Shown: positions 47,112-59,354 of the stretch, piece after piece
Position numbering within the stretch: position 1 is the stretch's first letter
Layout: each line of letters starts with the position of its first letter
Assembly (NCBI GenBank): GCA_020746105.1
Contig: CM036621.1
Location: forward strand, 51,928,264-51,992,263
DNA length: 64,000 nt
Reading direction: 5' to 3'
DNA from: Trogon surrucura
Taxonomy: Eukaryota > Chordata > Aves > Trogoniformes > Trogonidae
Translations under genes and position numbers: made by a program
The notes under the pieces: generated by a model
Told to the model about the DNA's origin: nothing
The model's input: only the letters and a program-made list of their open reading frames with translations
Databases searched by the model: none

Positions 47112-50100
47112 CTCTAATTTTACGCTGATAAACACATCTGTATCAATGAGTAACCACTCTGGCTGTCAACACAGAAGTGGTTATTTCTTTAGTTTGGTGC
47201 AAGGAAGGGGAGAATCCTCCAAATAATTGGTATTTCTTTAGACCCATTTGTCAACAGTGAGAAATGAGTGTTGGCCACCAAATGTGCAGCAAAGTGCCAC
47301 AGCAAACTTTGCTGATCCTTTGTAATGTAAAGAGATGTTCAATTTGGCAAGGCTTTAAAGTCAAGTATGAAGTGGATTACATGACTGACTTGGCATAAGG
47401 AAAAGCTTTCCCGTGTTCTTATTTAGTCCCCAGTCTATTTTGTGCAAATAAGTGTTCATTCAGCAACATGGAGACTTGATTTTATGCCACAATCTGAGTG
47501 CTCACAGGAGACTGCACTTATTTCCCAGCACAGGAGTGCAGAAAGAACATCCTATGTCTTATCAAATGCCATGGTAAGAAAAGAGAATGGTTAGGCTTTC
47601 AATTCATGTTTGGGTCTTTACTGTTTGGTTTTATTTTTGTAAGATCTTTTTCTAATTTATTATTTCTTTTGGGAAGGGTAAGGTGTGTTTGTAGTAAACC
47701 TGTTTGGGATACTGGCACCAAATTTAGTTTGCTAGCCTTAAAGATAGAGGAGAAAATTGGTCTTGAATGTGTGACAGAAATGGAGGTCTAATTACATCTG
47801 GTTTTATGGCTATTGAAGATTAACTTTTAGAAACAACCTATTATTGCTTCAAGTAATAGTGACTGGAAGTATTCTACTGTTTTCTTTCCATCAGTAACTG
47901 CTGCACAGCTGACTGGAAGTGAAAAACTGAGATTTTATTAATGGGGATTCAAATTCCAAAGAGCTGTATTTCAAGCATGAGCATATCCATCTTTTCCTTT
48001 ATTGAAAAAAAATAAAAATAGTTCTCTTTAAAGGTGTCATAGGGAATGGTATTTATGTATGGAAATTGTGTTTGCAGACAGAGAATTATATTTGAGTTGC
48101 ATCCCATGATTAGAAATCATTTTCAAAATCTGTACTTTGGAAAATTTCTGAGAATGAATTGTGTGGGTCAGGGATCTCCTGACCCAACATCTCTTGGTGT
48201 TGGGCTAGATGACTCCAGCCTAACAGTATTCTCTAGCTGAGTTTGGTCTAAAAAGCATGCCATTAAGATTAACTATTCTTTATTTTTTTTGTCTTCTAGA
48301 ACTATCTCATTCAAATAACAGAAACATTATACAAATAAAACCATCGTCAAGAAGTTATTGATAAATAACTGAATGGTTTAAATTACATAAAGGTTGAAAA
48401 ATAGTTCTAATCCAAGTTATTAGCCAATAATTAAAAATAACAAACATCACTATAATCAAATCTTATTTTGTTTATTCATGTTTATAATAAAGAAGTAAGT
48501 GGATAAGAAATAACAAATAAATAAAAATTCCCAGACATGCATCTAGGGAAACTAGAAATACATGTTCCAGAAGCTTTTACTAGGATGGATCCCCAATGCA
48601 ACAGTATGTTTTTTTCTTTAATTAAATTCCTTTCCCAATCTGGTTGGTGTTTTGGACTGCTATTTAAAAGACTTGTCTCCAGGGAAACAAGATCTATGTG
48701 GGACTGAGAGACTCTGACTGACAAATTAGAGTGTGGTTGTAATCAGAAAAACTGACTCTGGAAAAAATGACATTTTCGGCTTCCATATTTTTCTTTTCTC
48801 TGGGACTTCCAAATCAAATTGGCTCAGCTGACAAGTCAATCGGTGGGTTTTCTAACTGCCAGCATTTTGGCTCATCATGGAAACTGAAAATCAAGCTGCA
48901 GTATTTCTTTTTGGGTTTTTTTTTTATTTCTTTTTTATTATTCCATTGCTAGTGATGCAGGCCGTCAGACCTGAGATGGTGGTATTGCCTATAACGTGCA
49001 GGGCAAAAGCCAGCTGTTTCCCTAGTTTTTAAACAGGGGGATGCTATCTTCTTTAGGCTCTATATAGTTTCTACCTTCCCTAGTTTGTACTGGTCCTTGG
49101 TTAGAACAGGGTATTGTTTTCATCTTCTAGGACTATATTTTTATAGAAGTTTCCAACTTAGAATGGGTCAAGTATGTAACATCTTTCTTGACAGTTTAGC
49201 TACTTACTTCAAATAGCTTTTTTACCATTTGCTGCTTTTTCACCTCTTTTTCCTACATTCCTGTTATAAAGGCACAGGGTGACTAGAAATGGAGCAGGCA
49301 ATAAGGTGTAGAGAGCAGGAATCTGCCGAGAAACCTGTGCAAGTTTGTACTAGAAGATACAGAAATGTCATCTGAGAATAAGCACTTTCAAGGAGCTGGT
49401 CTAGTAAACTAGAAAGAAAACTTGTTTAAAATGGGTTTGGGGATGAAATTTATTACAGTTCCAGAGGAGAGTCGAGCTCACAGTTTAACAAAGTGGCTTG
49501 TGGCTTAAGGTTAAAGACAGAAGGAGAGTGATTACCAATGTGTTAGGACACAGGCTTCTCAAAACAACTCATGATGTTACTGCTGCAAGAGCTGACAGTT
49601 TCCCAGACCTGCGTTAAAGCCTCCTTGTCCAGGAGGTCCACATGAGACTGTTGCTTATGGTTTTCAGGGAGAACTGCTGATAATGTTTAAGAAAATTTCA
49701 GGAGTGGAGCTGTCGTAATAAGCAATGGTACAAAAGCCTTGTTTATTTGTTCATACTTCTCTCTCTCAATTTTCCCTCCAGATGAACTGTTTATGCAGGA
49801 CAGCAATTTATTTCGGCAGTTTTAATTTTGTTTGTATTTCAAAGCATCTTACCATGTTTTATAAAAAGAAATGTTTTGGCCACGTACGTTACGTTTGGAT
49901 TGGAATGGCATGAGGATTTTGAAGGCCAAATAGGAGCTTGTTGCACTGTCCTGGATCAGTTGAAAGTTGGCTGGAAATGGCACAGAGTGCTGGACGGGTG
50001 AATTTCACCTTGATGGTTAAAGAGTGGGCAGAGTTGCAAGACCTTTTCTGGATATTTTATCTGTACTGACCTCAATTCAGTAAGTATACTGGACCAGAGG

Positions 50101-53020
50101 ATCAAGATACTGAATTAATATTAAACTAGTCTTGATTTTCTACTGAAAGAAATGAAAAATGTGTTGGGAGGATTACCAATGAGCACATGAAATGTGGCTT
50201 TGTGCACTGGCTGGGTTCTCCCCCTTCTCGTGTGTAGTGAGAATGGTTGATGCTCCTCACTGAATGCCTATGCAGTGACAGTTGTCATCTACAAAATATA
50301 GTATGAATTTAACACAAGGACTGTTTTTAATGCTCAAGTTGGGTGAAATTTAATTGTACTTAACCATTTCAAGACAGCAAGTATATATTTTAATCAAATT
50401 CAATAGACTTTCTTTGTTCCATTGAAACCAGTAGTGTCATGTTAATGATAGAAATCTTGTTTCTTTTTAACTTGTTTTGTAATCTACTAAAATAAAACCA
50501 CTTTTTTGTACTATCTATTAACCATTGTTAGACATTCTATATTTTAAATTTCTTTATGTAAGCATATCATTATTCCAAAATGATTCTTTCTGCAGATGAG
50601 TGTTGCACTAAAATTTTCTCTAATTATGACTTTTGACATCAGTACTTTATTGAATTAGTGGTTTGCAATTTAATTATACTTGCTTCATTGTCTAGGTCAC
50701 CTTTTAAACAAATTCATATCAGTATGAAATTGCTGGTGTAACTGAATTGGATTGTGATGGTTCTATTCTCATGAAGATAATTTCTCTTTTTTATTCATGT
50801 TCAGGAAAGTTGAATTAAAATTAATTTATTAAAATAGTTTAGAAATGCATGAATATATTATTACAAATAGTAAAAATAGATATATATGATGTTTGATTCT
50901 TTAGTTTTCAAAAACATATGGGAGATATCTTTCTAATTACCTAATTCTTAGTTTAATTACTGTTCATTCTAGAAAGTGAAAAGCTGAAGTCATATCCTTT
51001 TTTTTTATTTTTACTTTTTATTTCTGAGAGATGCAATAGATGCAAGGGCTTCAGAGAAACAAGCAAAAATACTGGGCATACTTTGAAGAGCATAAGGTAT
51101 TGAGCACTTATCCCGTATATGTTTAAGCCCCCAAGCAATCCTACAGGATTTGGATGAAAACAATTACTATAACAGTTGGTTTAGGATTAGGTTTTAGACT
51201 CACATTTGGCACAGTAAGAAGTGGCCATAAATAAACAACCCCAAATCTAGAAGGACAGGTTCAATGATATATCAGATAGAACTGTAATGACACAGTAAAT
51301 GATAACTGCAGTAAGAGAGTGCTGGTAGGTTGGACTCCTTATAAATGTCTTTACGTTCCCTTTATCCTTTCTAGTTGAGATGTGCTTTTAATAAGATTGT
51401 ATGGAGGATATTAACAACTGTTGTATTTAGAAAACCAATGCTACTGTTACTATTATCAGGTCTTCTTTCTTTTTTTTTTTTTTTTTCTGTTGTAGATACC
51501 ATATCTGCAGGGATTTGATGCAAACAAAATATGGGTTTGTATTAGTATCAGGTTGTTAGCTTCTGTGGTTTTGTTCAACCATCATTGTTGATATATGACT
51601 GTTTTTCTTCCAGCAATTTGCATTGTAGTATTCCTAGAGTCAGTGTTACATTTTTAAAGGTTTGAGGGTTTTTAATGGTACAAACATATATGAATGCACT
51701 TATGTGTATACATATTTATCTGGTGTTGTGTATGGAATATAATTTTTTATAGTACGGTAGTCAAGAAAGTGCCAGCCTAGCTGCCTAACTTGTCAGCCAG
51801 GAAGATAGTTGAAGAACATCTTTTATGTAAGTCCAAACTGTACAAGATAGCCAAGAAATAAGGAAGTGTTGTCACCTTAGTGAGCTTCGTCTGCGTGTTT
51901 TCCTCCATCTCAAAGGGACTGTGTAGTGTAAGAATCTCCTTTATCACATGTCCCTTAGCCATATGCAAGTGCGTGTTCCATACATCTGCAAAATGATGAC
52001 CCGTTAATAACCCAAATGAGTGGCAGAGTCTGACTGTCCTCTCCTGTGGCTGTACCTCAGCATTTTGAGTCCCCATCCTTGTGCAGGCTTTCTTTCACTC
52101 CTTACCGTGTTTTTTTTGTCTACCAGCAGAAGCATGAGCAAGGCCTAACTCTACTTTCAGAGACTTGGTCAAATCAATATGCTGACACCTGGAGCTTTCA
52201 CTCCTGTACCAGTGTTCCCATGGATGAATGCTTTTGTGAAAGCAAGCATAATGCTTGTTCTAGGTCACTGGACATGCAGCAAACAATTCTGATCCGGGTT
52301 GGGTTTTCTGGATGTGTTGTTCATCCCCATGAGAGATGTAGAATAATCTGGTTGCATTATACTGGCCTTCAGTCAAAGGGGTAGGTGCTTACTCTCATTT
52401 ATCTCAAGTTATACTTAGCCTGGCAGAAATTTTCATATGTACTAACATTTGATTGCCAATGCTATTAAAAAAATACCTTGGGACTGATGGGCACATTATT
52501 AGCTGCTTGATCTTTGGTATTTGCTATATATCCAGTGAGCTAGGAAAACACTTGTTTCTTATGGAGCTATTCTCCACACTATCAGAGAGATGAATCTGAG
52601 ATGATAGAACTTGGAGCTCAGTAATATTTCTTGTGCTCAGCTTTACAAAAGAGATGTTGGGAGAAACTCAAAAGTGTTTTGCAGGAAAGGCTGATGTTTC
52701 ATAAACAATAAAAACCATGTCTTTGAAAAATGTCTCTTCTGAATTCATGGGCAGGTTTGAAGAAGGGTGGAAATTTCTTATAAGGAGGGGAAAAAAAATC
52801 AAATGTAAAACCAGCATTTAATTTACAGTGACACAATTCAGTTGACAATTCAACCATAATAATAGTCTACAGTATGCTGTTAGGTTATGTTATGTCAAGT
52901 TATATTTTAGAGAATAAAGCCTTTTAAGTAAACATAGTTTTATTATCTCAATGTCTTTGTTATGTTTGTTTCTTTGTAGGTTATACTCAAACTGACTATA
53001 GAGTATTTTTGTTTCACTTA

Positions 53021-53319
53021 GAAGCTGCTGAGGTTTGAGGGAACAAATTCATTTTGGAAACTGTGTGCTAATGTGTTTCCAAAAGGAATGTTGTACAGAT
53101 CATCTGTTTTGTGGGACATCTAAAAATATTACATGTTGTGAACTAGAAGAGAAACAAATTTCCAAATGTCAAAATCCCATCTCGACCAAAAATTCTCCAT
53201 GTCAATCAGCTCTGTTCAGTACATATCTTCTGACTGTTTTGCAGCCAAATGAGCCTTTGTACGATCCCAAGTCATCATGCGAACAAGCCACTCGTTATCA
53301 GCAGCAGGAGCTGCCAAGG
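53021..53319 (+). other. Speculative exon-like segment
   Basis: A pyrimidine-biased tract ending TTTTTGTTTCACTTAG (53006-53021) is followed by about 300 bp and then CCAAG|GTAAGAGG (donor near 53319/53320). An open frame from 53032 to 53322 fills the interval. It begins after a TGA and reads on into the donor, and its translation is cysteine-rich (10 Cys in about 95 residues) but resembles no protein I recognise. The in-frame stop just after the acceptor argues against an internal coding exon in this frame. A non-coding RNA exon or chance are the likelier readings. Confidence 0.15.
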
Positions 53320-56300
53320 TAAGAGGCAGGACTGATCGTGCACTTAAAACCTACAATAGTGACATCTGCAGATGCCTTGGAATGTACAAATTCTGGGCTG
53401 GGGATTAAGAAATATGAACTTCACGTTTTGTGTAAATAGACAACTTCCAGCTAAAGTAGTTTTTGCTTAATACAGGGTCTTTGTTCTTCATGATAACAAA
53501 GAGACTGGTCTGCCCAGAAAGACAGAAGATGAACCTGAAACATTGAAAATGAAAATAATATGATAAGGTGCTTTGAAGAAGCATAGGATGTCAGCTCTAC
53601 CAGCCCCATTTAAAACAATCAGCAATAAATAAGCTGTTTTATGTTGCGTTCCCTTATGTTTGTTTGGATAAATGCTCCAATTTCACTTGTGAAAATATTT
53701 AATAAAAACACAACATTGACTGGTTGCCTAATGTTTCTAATCTTATGGAGACATTTAATGAATGAGGCCCTGCAACTTTTATTTAGTGTCTTCAGGTGGT
53801 AAATTAACTACAAGAGAGCTTCCCTATTGTTCTCTGGAAGCAGTAAAAGCTGAGGGAGAATTAAAAGCAAAACAGTAATTTAAATCTGAGTGTAAGGGCT
53901 AGAGAGTTCAAAGGCACTCTACCCTTGGTACGCAATAATATTGATGTGAAGGCAGAACTTCATAGAAATTAGATTTAAATATAGAGTATATATTTGAATA
54001 TAGGAACAAACTCCTTTATAAATTATAGCTAAGTGCAATGTACTTTGATTGATGGAAATTAATCTAGTGGTTTTCTGATAGCAACTATTTGTCAAACAGC
54101 TAAAACCAACATACTTTCATTGCTTTACTTTTAAAACAGTCTTTATAATTGAAACAAAGAATAAAGTTGAGTTGTTTTTTCTTTTTTTTTCAATGGCCAT
54201 TGGTCTGACTACCAGATACACTGGTGTGAAGAGGCACCTGCCCACTGAAGCTGATGGTGACTGACAGTTAAAGCAATGCAGTAAGTTTTATGTTGTTTGG
54301 GGTTTTTTTTTGGCGATACATGCTGGTTGAGAGAAAAGAGAAAGAAATTCCCTTTGCTCTACCTCAGGTTCGTTTTTTCACCTGCCTCTTGTTCTTGACA
54401 GATGTGTGAGCAGGAGCTTTGCAGCTACACGGGAGATGCAGTTGTAGCCTGGCTGGGTGATGGACAGGTAAATATCTAAGGATCACCAGCAATGCACAGC
54501 AGGGAAAATGTGGCTGGGAAAAGCTGTGTAAAAACATTTTCAAAGTGCATGGGAGATGATCACGACTGACAAGGTCTGTTTTCCTGCTGTTTGTAGCCGA
54601 GTCCTCATCACAGCAGCACAGACACCCATTTAGGGTGGTTCCATGCACCTCAAAATGCCTGTGGACAGCTTAGGGCCACCTCCTGTGAGGCCTTACAGGG
54701 GAGCTTAGCACGGAGCCTTTCCCTTAGCAGGATCCAGTCATGGGGCATCTTGGCTCGGCCATATCGTCATGAAATTCAGGAGTCCCATCCCCTTGTTGAA
54801 CACAGCCACAATGTCCAGCGTCTTCAGTTCACTTCAAGGGATGAGACAACATGAGGATCTCTTCTTGGGGAAGCCATCTAAAGTGACAAAAAAACAACAA
54901 ACAACATGACAGACAAAGAGACAGAGGAAGAAAAGTGTGCAGATGGGGCAAAAGGGGTGGGAAAAGAAAAAAATGCCAGTTATTGAAAGAGACACAATGC
55001 CAAGGCCTGAGAGAGTCAGACCATCTGCTTTTGTTGCAGAGTCTCTACACAATCATCTCCTCTCTTTGTTTCTCTTTGTCGACAACAGGGGATAAATTCT
55101 GTGAGTTCTAGCATGAAGGCTTTAGCGTAAAACAGATGATGAAGTAGCCTGCATTAAGGAAAGCTTGCTTTTTCACTCAGATTTGCAAAAGATCTCTCAG
55201 CAGTACAGGCTGTGACAGCGATTTGCTGTATGCAGAATTTTCACTTCAGCAATAGCTGCTTGCAGCTCCTTCTGCATGTTTATAAGGTGATACCTCGTGG
55301 ATAAACCATGAATCCCTTGAGCAAAGCAGTGCCTGATAAAGTTTTACATGTCTGTAGCCTGGTTAAAGCTGACCCACATTACAATAAATGACCCAGCTGA
55401 CCACTTTCTCCCAAGCCTTGTGGTTCAGAAAAGCTGAGCCAAAGGGTGCTTCCAGGAACCAGGGTAGTTCAGAATACAAAGCCTTTCGCTCCTGGGTTAC
55501 CCGCCTCAGTCCAAAATGACAGAGAGAATTACGCTTGTTTGGCCTGTGTGCTAAAAATGGGTTGGTTTACTCCAGTCTGCAGTGCAGCTGACACACCATA
55601 GCTGTAGCTGCGGGAAGACTAATGATCCCTTGTTCATGCCACTTAAACTGTTTCTAGTGACTTCCTGAGTTTCCACCAGTTCAGGCTGGACATGGTTTGG
55701 CACCTGTAGGTAGGAGTTTGCAGTACTGTTACCTTTTCTGGAGCTCCTGGGGAATAAAGAACAACCATAGGTCGTGGTCAGTCTGGCACCTTAAATTGAC
55801 TTAGAAGGAATGGTGAAGGAAGCATTTGGGAAGCGTAACATAGACTCAGAATGATCTTGATGCCCTGAAACTAGAGTTTGAACATTTACAACAGAACAAT
55901 TTACATGAATACAAATTTTGAGTGAAGCAGCCATGGGGAGTTTTACATTCAGCAAGCTGCTGCCAGGCTCACAGGAGAAGGGAACACATACCCAGAGCTG
56001 GGTGCAAGTTTTGTATTTAATTAAATAGGAAGCCTGCATGAAGTTTGTGCCATCTCTGTACGAAGCCCAGCATTTTTTAGCATTTGACATGCAGCATTGT
56101 ATGTAGGAGAATGGTTAGATGACAGCCACAATAACATGTTATATTGTTCGTAGCAGTCAGGTGTCAGCAGAATGGATTGATTTCTATTAGGGAGCACTAA
56201 AGGAGTGTTGGATTCAATTGAACAAAGTAAATGTGCTGTAATATCTCTCTGAAGTTGTTTGCATTTTCCTGTAGTGGTACCTGAGAGAAGTAAAAATGTT

Positions 56301-59300
56301 TTTGTAAATACAGATATTAAAGAATTAGCAGAGTGCAGATACTGAAAAATTCCTGTCTAGAAGCCTTGTGGCAACCATATTCTTGTTTACAATTTCCAGC
56401 CCTTCTGGGTAAGATGCAAATTTCTGCACCTATGATTTAAATAGTATTTTCAAAAAATGCTTGAGGAAAGACGCAGCGGACATGGAGAGCAATTCTTTGT
56501 TAGACTGACTTTAACCATGTCAAGGTATTAGAAACAAAGTGAATTTCTTTAGCATAAGTCAGCAATATTAACATAAATGTAATGTATATTTTTAGTGCTA
56601 CTAACATGAATCTGCTTTAATGGAATAGGAAAACATATCCTGGTCCTCTTAGCCCAGACTTCTAAAATATCAAGGTCTGCATTATCTTGAGGATGAGAGC
56701 TCTGCAGAAAACAGAAATACAATTCCTTTCCCCATAAGAGTAGTTTGCTGCTGTCAGCAATTTCTGCTGCTGACACAAACCCGGACGATCTCCCCTTGCT
56801 TGGGTATTCAGTTCATATGTGTTTAAAAAATCTGCTGAATTGGCAGTGAAGGTTTCTGTTCAGGCTTTGTGATAAGAGAGATTGGTACCTCTTAGTTTAA
56901 ACCTAAGCAGTTATTTAAACAAACCCCTCCCACTCATGTAGGCAGCCTATTTTGTATGTGAAAGTCAGTTAAGCGATATCAGAAATTTTAAGTATCTCTT
57001 TAAACATGTACACTCAATCCTTACACTTACATGTCTTACAGTCAAAATAAGGAAATCTCCAGTGTGTGCTCTGGCACTCCAGGAACCTGATTTGGCTTAT
57101 TCTGGTGTGACTTGCTCTTAACACAAGTTCTTTATTTACACAGCATTGGCATTTGTATAGTTTCCTTTGGGTTGGATTTTTTCAGTGCAGACCTTATTGT
57201 CAAACCACTACATATACGAAGGTAATCATTAAGCATTAAACCAGTTATCCTACAGCTGCTTTTGGCTGGGAGCTGTTACTGGTGTGGTCTATATTCACAC
57301 TAGTAGGACAGAAGTTTAGACTTAAACGCAAAGTTGCATCCTGTCAAGTTCAATGGCTTGATGGAAACACACCCCAAAGAAAATTTTGCAGTCAGTGGTG
57401 ATTGTGAGCAAGACTTGAATTTCACCTGCAATAGATTTGGTCTTGAAATAAATAGCAGAGAACTTTCTGTCCTTGCAGGCATCCATTGGCGGACACACAG
57501 GATCAGAACATCATATAATCTGCTTGATTATTTTACACAAGTGAGGGACTGCAGAACTACTACAACCTTTGCCACAGGAGCACAAAAAGCAGACCCAGAA
57601 CCCTGAGGAAAAGTACAAATAATCAAAATGATTGGGCTTGCATCTCTTAGGATGAGCAGTAAGTTCGATTTATCTGATGCATAGTTGAGATACCTATAGA
57701 ACAAAATAACAGCTGTGAGATATAACAAAAGCTGAAAATCAGTGCTTGCTGTTGGAACTATTAGGTGTACTTTAAGACACGCACAGATAAGCAGACCTTC
57801 AAAGCTGGACTTGGATACCCACGGCGTGTTCGGTTTTACCTGCTGGACACAGCTACTTACCTTGTGGTAGTGCTTGTGTGGGGGGATGATTTTCAATCCA
57901 TTTCTTGTTGGGAAGCAAAGCATTGATTTCTATTGAAAGTCTGGGCCTTGCTAAGTAAATGAGTCCTTTTTATTTGTGCCCTTTTTCTGCTTCTTTTCAG
58001 ACGTATGACCGCTGAGATTTTTTTATTACTGGTTCCTATTCCCAAATACTGCTGGTGTGGGAGATCAAAGGTAAACTGCCACTTGATTTTGCTTCTTTTT
58101 TTGGTTTTGATCATTTGAATATGATGCTATTAGCCAAATTACCAGTATTTGTTATGTTGTTTTATCTGCGATCTTACCTTTTTCCTGAATAGAAGAAATA
58201 GATATTTGAGGTGGTTATCATATTTTGTGATTTTTATCATGCTTTTATAGAAGAGTAACTCACTTGGGTTGAGATGTTTCTGATTTATATCATGGAAAAA
58301 TGAGAGATTGAGAGAGAAAAAGCCGGCCATGATGTTTTAAGGATTATGTCCGTGTCAGATGATAGTGAACCGCAAAACAAACTGGATAGATATGAGATAT
58401 TAAATCAGAGGAACCAATATCTCTGTTTTATTTCTTTTGAACTTCGAAGCTTTCTTTTGTCACAGTTATGAGGAAGGACTAATGTAAGCTTATGGGAACA
58501 GAGGAAGAAAATGAGATTGTTTGTATATGATGAACACAAATATGGTTTGAGATTTATATTTTTTTCCTCAAAATGACACAGGCTCTACAGATGCATCTTT
58601 AAAGACTCAGAAGTAGACTTATATGCATCCTAAGTAGCAGAAAAATTACAGAAATAGTAGTGTTATGATTTTGTGGCCTGTTCCTGAATCAGCTCCAAAC
58701 TGAAGCTGCAAATGCCAGAAGAGATTAGTATGAATATCAGCACTGTAACTGAGATATTCAAAATAAGTAACCAAGAAATTGTCAGAGAAAGAGCTGAACA
58801 AAATAATGGCAAGATTAAAACAGTCATTAATACTATTGAAGGGCTAAAATGGAATAAAAGGGGCCATGAGCTACTCATGCAGACTACAACAGTTTCGTAA
58901 TTAAGAAGCCATTAGCAATTTAAATGCTGGGTAGTGTTATTCCAACTCCCACCTCATGTCAGTTAAAAGACCATTAATATGTTTGAAGCATTATGAGGTA
59001 AATCAGAGATAAACTGCTCACATCTAAGAAAGTAAATTTGTCTTTTATGCTTTTGTAGAATTTTGGGGACCGGGGTGGAAGATTTTCAGTACTAGTGCTC
59101 AATGAGAACGCTATGTTCTAGCATGGCTTTCTGGCCCATAGAGGTTTGTATTGAAACTTGGTAGAAAATGGTTTGATTCTGGATTCTGCCATAAACCTAC
59201 TGAGCAAGCTTGTCAGTCTTCTTTTTTCCTCCAATGAGTCTATGGTTTTTATGTGTGTGGGGAAAAAAAAGTGATTCCTATATAAAGTAGTTGGAGTATT

Positions 59301-59324
59301 AGAGGTTAAAAATGTTGTTATTCA

Positions 59325-59354
59325 GATATATCTATATATATACACACACACACA
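59325..59354. repeat. (TA)n(CA)n microsatellite
   Basis: Short TA repeats, interrupted once, run into six CA units. Simple sequence, read directly. Confidence 0.8.

Noticed and set aside
48190-48235. Possible CR1 3' scrap (GTTGGGCTAGATGACTCC)
   Set aside because: Only one CR1-like word with no octamer end; too short and diverged to annotate with confidence.
57528-57923. Longest non-CR1 open frame, 131 codons on the minus strand
   Set aside because: The translation has no recognisable domain, signal or neighbour. This length is expected by chance in 64 kb read in six frames.
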